Source of the DNA: JAOADN01 sp046155885
Lineage (GTDB): Bacteria; Pseudomonadota; Alphaproteobacteria; Rhodobacterales; Rhodobacteraceae
DNA: 63,018 bases
Direction: 5' to 3'
Assembly: GCA_046155885.1 (NCBI GenBank)
Contig: JBJXFU010000044.1
Coordinates: forward strand, 1-63,018
This document shows positions 59,158 to 63,018 of the stretch, piece by piece; position 1 is the stretch's first letter; every line of letters begins with the position of its first letter. Below the pieces are notes generated by a model that made no database searches, had not been told where the DNA came from, and was given only the letters and a program-made list of their open reading frames with translations. Both the position numbers and the translations under genes were made by a program.

Positions 59158-59380
59158 GCCGGGGGGCCGGGAGGTGGCCCGGGGCGGGCGTGGGCGGCGT
59201 GATAGTCGCGAAAGGCGGGTCGCGCAAGGGGGAAGGGGCGCTCGGGGCGGGGGTTTCGGGGGCCTGGAGAGGGGCGTCGGCAGGGGCGGTCCCGTTGGCA
59301 GCGCTTTCGGGGGCATGAGGCGACCGGGGCTGCGGGCCCGGGGCGTTGACCGGGCATGGGCGGGGGGCTATCCGGGGGGC

Positions 59381-60760
59381 ATGAGCCCTTTCCCGGCCTT
59401 TCCCGGCGGCATCGACCCCGCCCGCGCTGCCGCCTTCCGCGCCCGCGAGGCTGCCCGTTATGCCGCGCTCCGGCCGAAGACGAAGGCGGCGCTGGCGGCG
59501 GGCGAGGCACATTTCCTCGACGGCGTGCCGCTGCACTGGATGAAGGACTGGCCGCAGCCCTTCCCGATGCTGGTGGCCGGCGCCAGGGGGGCGCGGATCA
59601 TCGATGCGGACGGGCATGGGCTGGACGATTTCTGCCTGGGCGACACCGGGTCGATGTTCGGGCATTCGCCGCCGGCGGTGGCGCGCGCGATCCGGGGGCA
59701 GGCGGGGCGCGGGCTGACCTACATGCTGCCGACGGAGGACGCGCTGGAGGTCGGGCGGCTCTTGACCGACCGCTTCGGGGCGTTCCTGTGGCAGATCGCC
59801 ACCACCGCGACGGATGCCAACCGCTATGCGCTCCGGGTGGCGCGGGCGGTGACGGGACGGGGCAAGGTGCTGGTGTTCCGGGGGTCCTATCACGGATCGG
59901 TCGACGAGACGATGGTGACGCTGGAGAACGGCCGGACGGTTGCCCAGCCGGGGCTTCTGGGCGCGCCCTTCGATGCGGCGGAGGCGGCGGTCTGTATTGA
60001 ATTCAACGACTTGCCCGGGATCGAGGCGGCGCTTGCGGGCGGGGAAGTGGCGGCGGTGCTGAGCGAGCCGGTGATGACCAATTCCTGCATGGTCTTGCCG
60101 GCGCCGGGGTTCCATGAGGGCTTGCGGGAGCTTTGCACCCGGTACGGGACGGTCCTCATCATCGACGAGACGCATACCCAGTCTTCGGGTCTTGGGGGCT
60201 ATGCGCGGGTGCACGGGCTGAGGCCCGACATGTTCGTGGTGGGCAAGTGCGTGGCCGGGGGGATGCCGGCGGCGGTCTGGGGGATGACCCGGGGTGTCGA
60301 GGAAAAACTGATCAGAGTCAACGAGATGCGCCTTGCCGGGCGGACCGGGATGGGGACGACGCTGTCGGCCAACCCGATGCAGTTCGCCTGCCTGAAGGCG
60401 ACGCTGGGCGAGGTGATGACGGCGGAGAACTATGCCCGGATGGAGGCCGGGGCGGCGCGGCTGGAGGCCGGGCTTGCGGCGGCGATCGGGCGGCTGGGGC
60501 TGCCCTGGCACGTGGTTCGGGTGGGCGCGCGGGTGGAGTTCATCTGCTGGCCTGAGCCCTTGAAAAACGGGGCGGAAGCGGAGCTGGCCCATGCCCCGGA
60601 GCTGGAGGCGGCGATCCATGTGGGGCTGGTGAACCGGGGGGTTCTGATCGCGCCGTTCCACAACATGATGCTGGTCTCGCCGGTCACTTTGGATGCCCAG
60701 ATCGACCGGCTGGTGGGGGCTTTCGGGGTGGTGGCAGGGGCGTTGCTGGGGGTGCGGTGA
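59381..60760 (+). CDS. class III aminotransferase (glutamate-1-semialdehyde aminotransferase-like)
   Basis: PLP-dependent aminotransferase of 459 aa. N-terminal substrate region, the phosphate motif RGSYHGS, Asp-Glu pair LIIDETHTQSSG and PLP-lysine in VVGKCVAGGMPAAVWG are all present; GMGTTLSANPMQFA follows. It resembles the HemL-like subgroup of omega/beta-amino-acid transaminases rather than HemL proper. The longer frame upstream is low-complexity Arg/Gly, so ATG 59381 after GGGGGG is used. It lies just upstream of the glutamine-synthetase-like gene, and the two may share an amine catabolic role. Confidence 0.9.
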   Translation: MSPFPAFPGGIDPARAAAFRAREAARYAALRPKTKAALAAGEAHFLDGVPLHWMKDWPQPFPMLVAGARGARIIDADGHGLDDFCLGDTGSMFGHSPPAVARAIRGQAGRGLTYMLPTEDALEVGRLLTDRFGAFLWQIATTATDANRYALRVARAVTGRGKVLVFRGSYHGSVDETMVTLENGRTVAQPGLLGAPFDAAEAAVCIEFNDLPGIEAALAGGEVAAVLSEPVMTNSCMVLPAPGFHEGLRELCTRYGTVLIIDETHTQSSGLGGYARVHGLRPDMFVVGKCVAGGMPAAVWGMTRGVEEKLIRVNEMRLAGRTGMGTTLSANPMQFACLKATLGEVMTAENYARMEAGAARLEAGLAAAIGRLGLPWHVVRVGARVEFICWPEPLKNGAEAELAHAPELEAAIHVGLVNRGVLIAPFHNMMLVSPVTLDAQIDRLVGAFGVVAGALLGVR

Positions 60761-60772
60761 GGGATGCGGCCG

Positions 60773-60801
60773 ACCCCTTGCGGACGCTGCGGTAACCATT
60801 C
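60773..60801 (+). repeat. 29-bp dispersed repeat, copy 2
   Basis: Begins ACCCCTTGCGGACGCTGCGG and is 28/29 identical to 9407-9435. It lies 12 bp after the aminotransferase stop and 5 bp before the MITE-like element. Confidence 0.7.
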
Positions 60802-60806
60802 GCGAC

Positions 60807-60899
60807 GGCTCTGATGATGTGACCGCCCCCCGACGGCATCAATGTGCCACGGTGGGTCTGTGAGGATCCACAAAAGGGGACGGTCACATCATCAGAACC
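60807..60899. mobile_element. MITE-like inverted-repeat element
   Basis: A 93-bp segment bounded by inverted repeats: TCTGATGATGTGACCG (60810-60825) and CGGTCACATCATCAGA (60881-60896) match perfectly over 16 bp and extend with mismatches to GG...CC outside and CCCC...GGGG inside. No coding capacity. It could be a miniature transposable element or two ends of an insertion sequence left after internal deletion. No clear target duplication is visible. Confidence 0.5.
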
Positions 60900-61040
60900 A
60901 TCGCCTTAGAGAAACTTACGAAGTGGCGTTGCGAAAGCTCCGCGGGCCCTGAAACGCGCCCTTTGGCGGATGGGCACACGGCGTCTCCGATCCCGGTCTT
61001 TCCGCTCACACCGTGACCCGCGACACCACCCGGCCGGGCT

Positions 61041-61083
61041 GAGCGGGAACAGGGGAACGTCCAGTGGACGTTCACCCCCGCTC
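61041..61083. repeat. long imperfect stem-loop
   Basis: Outer arms GAGCGGG/CCCGCTC (61041-61047 and 61077-61083) enclose GGGGAACGTCCA-G-TGGACGTTC. It is typical in form of extragenic palindromic repeats; no second copy is in the window. Confidence 0.6.
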
Positions 61084-61168
61084 ATGCGGCATGGGTGCCA
61101 CCCGACCGGTGACGCGCGCGATCCCCGGTCGCGGGGGGACCGGGGGGCGAGGGGGACCGTGGTGACGT

Positions 61169-61190
61169 GGCAGGGCCGATGGGCCCTGCC
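61169..61190. repeat. GGCAGGGCC hairpin
   Basis: GGCAGGGCC (61169-61177) and GGCCCTGCC (61182-61190) with a 4-nt loop, upstream of the glutamine-synthetase-like gene. Confidence 0.6.
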
Positions 61191-61207
61191 ATTGACGCGT
61201 CGCAAGT

Positions 61208-61225
61208 GGCGGGGTGAACCCCGCC
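61208..61225. repeat. GA-loop hairpin family, member 1
   Basis: GGCGGGGT-GA-ACCCCGCC followed by CTAC. It has the same architecture (8-bp arms, GA centre, CTAC tail) as the two copies near 62.7 kb but different arm sequence, i.e. compensatory differences. Confidence 0.7.
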
Positions 61226-61297
61226 CTACCCAGCGCCCGGCCCCTCTGCTAGAAGCCCTCGGGATCACCGAAAGCGTCACCACCCCGGCCCGGACCC

Positions 61298-62710
61298 ATG
61301 AAAGACCACCCCAAGACCTCCGCCTCCGCCCCCTCCCCCTCCGGCTCGCTTCCCGAAGAGGCCGAGGCGTTCCTTGCCCGGCACCCGGAGATCGAGGCCG
61401 TCGATCTTGTCCTTTTCGACGCCAACGGCATCGCGCGGGGCAAGATCATCCGGCGGCATGAGGTGGCGGGGCTTTACCGCAACGGGCGGCACATGCCGGT
61501 GTCGATCCTCGGGCTCGACATCGTCGGCGAGGATGTGCACGAGACGGGGCTGATCTGGGACCAGGGCGACGGCGACATGCGGGCCTGGCCGGTGCCGGGG
61601 ACGCTGGTGCCGCTCACCGGCACCTCGCCCGCGCGGGCCGAGGTGTTCCTGTCGCTTTATCACCTCGACGGCCGGCCGATGACTTCGGACCCGCGCCATG
61701 CGCTCGCGGCGCAGATCGCGCGGCTGGCGGCGACGGGGCTGACGCCGGCGGGGGCGTTCGAGCTGGAGTTCTTCCTGCTCGCGAACGAGCGGGACGAGCA
61801 TGGGTATGTGAAGCCCGCGGCGGCGGTGCTGGACGGGCGGCGGTCGGAATGGACCGAGGTCTATTCGGTGGATCACCTGCACGGGATGGAGCCCTTGTTC
61901 AGCCGCATCTACGAGGGCGCCGAGGCGGCGGGCATCCGGGCCGAGACGGTGATTTCGGAATATGCGCCGGGGCAGTACGAGCTGACGCTCGACTACCGGA
62001 CGGATGTGATGCGGGCGGCCGACGACCTGGCGCGGCTGAAGCGGATCGTGAGGGCCCAGGCCCGCGCCATGGGGGTGACGGCCTGCTTCATGGCCAAGCC
62101 GGTGGAGAAATACGCCGGGTCGGGGATGCATTTCCACGTCTCGCTGCGCGACGGGACGGGTGTGAACATCTTTTCGGAAGCCGTTGAAGGGAAATGGAAA
62201 CCCGAGCTTCTGCACGCGCTGGGGGGGATGCGGGCGACGATGGCGGACTCGATGCTGGTCTTCGCGCCGCACGCGAATTCCTGGCGGCGCTTCGCCAACC
62301 AGAGCTACGCGCCGGTGAACCTGTCCTGGGGAGTGAACAACCGGTCGGTCGCGCTCCGCATTCCGGCCGGGCCGGTGGCGGCGCGGCGGATCGAGCACCG
62401 GCCGGCGGGGGTGGACGCGAACCCCTATCTGGTGGGGGCGGTGGTGCTGGCGGCGCTGACCAAGGGGCTGGAGGAAGGGCTCGATCCAGGGCCGGAGACG
62501 ACCGGCAACGCCTATGAGGCGGAGGGCGGGCCGGCGATGCCGACCGACTGGCACGAGGCGATCCGGGCGGCGACGGGGTCGGGGTTCCTGAGGGAGGCTT
62601 TGGGGGCCGACATGCACCGCACCTTCTGCGCGATCAAGGCGGCGGAGTATGCACGGGTGGCGCGGACCATCGCGGATGTGGATTACGATCTTTATCTGAA
62701 TACGGTGTGA
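61298..62710 (+). CDS. glutamine synthetase family protein (gamma-glutamylpolyamine synthetase-like)
   Basis: 470-aa glutamine-synthetase-fold ligase, closest in form to PuuA-type gamma-glutamyl-amine synthetases. The N-terminal beta-grasp (VDLVLFDANGIARGKIIRRHE) is short. Catalytic-domain blocks are AGAFELEFFLL, EYAPGQYELTLDYRTDVMRAADD, GSGMHFHVSLRD, NSWRRFANQSYAPVNLSWG and IEHRPAGVDANPYL. Adenylylation and GlnA-specific loops are not seen. It would glutamylate an amine such as putrescine with ATP; this fits the decarboxylase and aminotransferase nearby, but true substrate is unproven. Confidence 0.9.
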   Translation: MKDHPKTSASAPSPSGSLPEEAEAFLARHPEIEAVDLVLFDANGIARGKIIRRHEVAGLYRNGRHMPVSILGLDIVGEDVHETGLIWDQGDGDMRAWPVPGTLVPLTGTSPARAEVFLSLYHLDGRPMTSDPRHALAAQIARLAATGLTPAGAFELEFFLLANERDEHGYVKPAAAVLDGRRSEWTEVYSVDHLHGMEPLFSRIYEGAEAAGIRAETVISEYAPGQYELTLDYRTDVMRAADDLARLKRIVRAQARAMGVTACFMAKPVEKYAGSGMHFHVSLRDGTGVNIFSEAVEGKWKPELLHALGGMRATMADSMLVFAPHANSWRRFANQSYAPVNLSWGVNNRSVALRIPAGPVAARRIEHRPAGVDANPYLVGAVVLAALTKGLEEGLDPGPETTGNAYEAEGGPAMPTDWHEAIRAATGSGFLREALGADMHRTFCAIKAAEYARVARTIADVDYDLYLNTV

Positions 62711-62723
62711 CCGGGGGGGCGGA

Positions 62724-62741
62724 GTCGGGCTGAAGCCCGAC
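62724..62741. repeat. GA-loop hairpin family, member 2
   Basis: GTCGGGCT-GA-AGCCCGAC followed by CTAC, 13 bp after the ligase stop. A near-identical copy lies 66 bp downstream. It may double as a transcription terminator between the convergent genes. Confidence 0.75.
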
Positions 62742-62789
62742 CTACGGGTCCCTGGGGCTCGCAGCATATCCTGTGGGGGTGGGGGGGGA

Positions 62790-62807
62790 GTCGGGCTGAA
62801 GCCCGAC
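62790..62807. repeat. GA-loop hairpin family, member 3
   Basis: Second copy of GTCGGGCT-GA-AGCCCGAC, followed by CCAC, just beyond the stop of the minus-strand DJ-1/PfpI gene. Same orientation as member 2, which the palindrome makes symmetrical anyway except for the loop and tail. Confidence 0.75.
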
Positions 62808-62817
62808 CCACGAGTCC

Positions 62818-63018
62818 TTACCTGCCCAGAGCGGCGATCACCAGTTCCGCCGCCGCCGCGCCGGAATACTGCTGCTGGCCGGTGATCAGGTTGCCGTCGC
62901 GCACCGCGAAGGGTTTGAAGCGCGACTGCACGGTGAAGTTGGTGCCGGGGATTTTCCGCGCCTCTTCCTCGATCCGGAAGGGCTGGATGCGTTGGCCGAC
63001 GAAGCTGTCGGCGAAATC
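62818..63018 (-). CDS. DJ-1/PfpI (type 1 glutamine amidotransferase-like) protein, 3' end only
   Basis: The last 66 codons of a minus-strand gene that continues beyond the window. The visible sequence runs from DFADSFVGQRIQPFRIEEEARKI to the family C-terminal block RDGNLITGQQQYSGAAAAELVIAALGR and stop TAA. That block (DGNLITGQ followed by a helix) is typical of the DJ-1/PfpI/Hsp31-like superfamily. The catalytic Cys and Glu lie in the missing part, so chaperone, protease or glyoxalase III activity cannot be judged. Confidence 0.82.
   Translation of the reverse strand, partial: DFADSFVGQRIQPFRIEEEARKIPGTNFTVQSRFKPFAVRDGNLITGQQQYSGAAAAELVIAALGR

Larger units (their letters stand above)
60761..61297. 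other. hairpin-rich intergenic region
   Basis: About 540 bp without a supported gene. In order it holds the second 29-bp repeat (60773-60801), a MITE-like 93-bp inverted repeat (60807-60899), a long imperfect stem (61041-61083), a 9-bp stem (61169-61190) and one member of the GA-loop hairpin family (61208-61225). The leader of the glutamine-synthetase-like gene follows. Confidence 0.7.

Overview
The window reads as chromosomal DNA from a GC-rich alphaproteobacterium, most likely Rhodobacterales (Rhodobacter/Paracoccus/Defluviimonas-like). This rests on the gene order ctaC-ctaB-small ORF-ctaG-ctaE-surf1-thrC-M16 peptidase-GNAT, the density of CUT2-type sugar transporters and Gfo/Idh/MocA and SDR oxidoreductases, frequent ATGA/GTGA stop-start overlaps, and a speF-like leader before an ornithine decarboxylase. 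The assignment comes from recognising families, not from a search.

Layout. 0-9.3 kb is housekeeping: tldD on the minus strand, diverging from an aa3 oxidase assembly operon (cytochrome c oxidase subunits II and III, heme A and CuB assembly factors, SURF1), then threonine synthase, a mitochondrial-processing-peptidase-like protease and an acetyltransferase. 9.9-19.1 kb (minus strand) is cluster A: SDR, RpiR regulator, SDR, Gfo/Idh dehydrogenase, TIM-barrel isomerase and a complete CUT2 ABC transporter. 19.8-43.5 kb is cluster B: three more Gfo/Idh enzymes, an SDR, a PRISE-type reductase, two MDR dehydrogenases, a second CUT2 importer whose ATPase and one permease are fused, an unusual regulator, a small monooxygenase and a VOC protein, an M24-fold protein without the usual metal site, an HIBADH-type dehydrogenase, a 2-oxoacid (acetoin-type) dehydrogenase E1alpha/E1beta with a split E2, a ketopantoate-reductase-like enzyme and an aldo/keto reductase. 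43.5-54.5 kb returns to core functions: tRNA-Gly, a GT39-type glycosyltransferase, PAP2, an ABC exporter, valS with two palindromic in-frame insertions, VOC, Lrp and ornithine decarboxylase. 54.7-63 kb holds a lone molybdopterin subunit, a compact Eco29kI-like restriction-modification pair beside tRNA-Thr, a class III aminotransferase, a glutamine-synthetase-like ligase and the 3' end of a DJ-1/PfpI gene.

How the parts work together. Cluster B looks like one regulon. The gene at 30996-32753 (minus) encodes a winged-helix N-terminus joined to a sugar-ABC solute-binding fold with no signal peptide, so it is probably a cytoplasmic one-component sensor. I found the same interrupted palindrome (RTCC-N5-GGATAAWT) at 22916, 32826 and 34912. 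These sites lie in front of the three cluster-B transcription units: reductases plus transporter, MDR-ABM-VOC, and M24 through 2-oxoacid dehydrogenase. In the first two, GGATAA lies exactly 36 bp before a matching -10-like TAG element. The simplest model is that a receptor-derived transcription factor reads the imported compound and switches on uptake, a redox cascade and the final oxidative cleavage to an acyl-CoA. The substrate is not identifiable from sequence.

The window is also rich in small palindromic elements: two inside valS, a covarying GA-loop hairpin family near 61.2 and 62.7 kb, a 93-bp MITE-like inverted repeat at 60.8 kb, and nested palindromes at 54.55 kb. GC hairpins follow both periplasmic-binding-protein genes.
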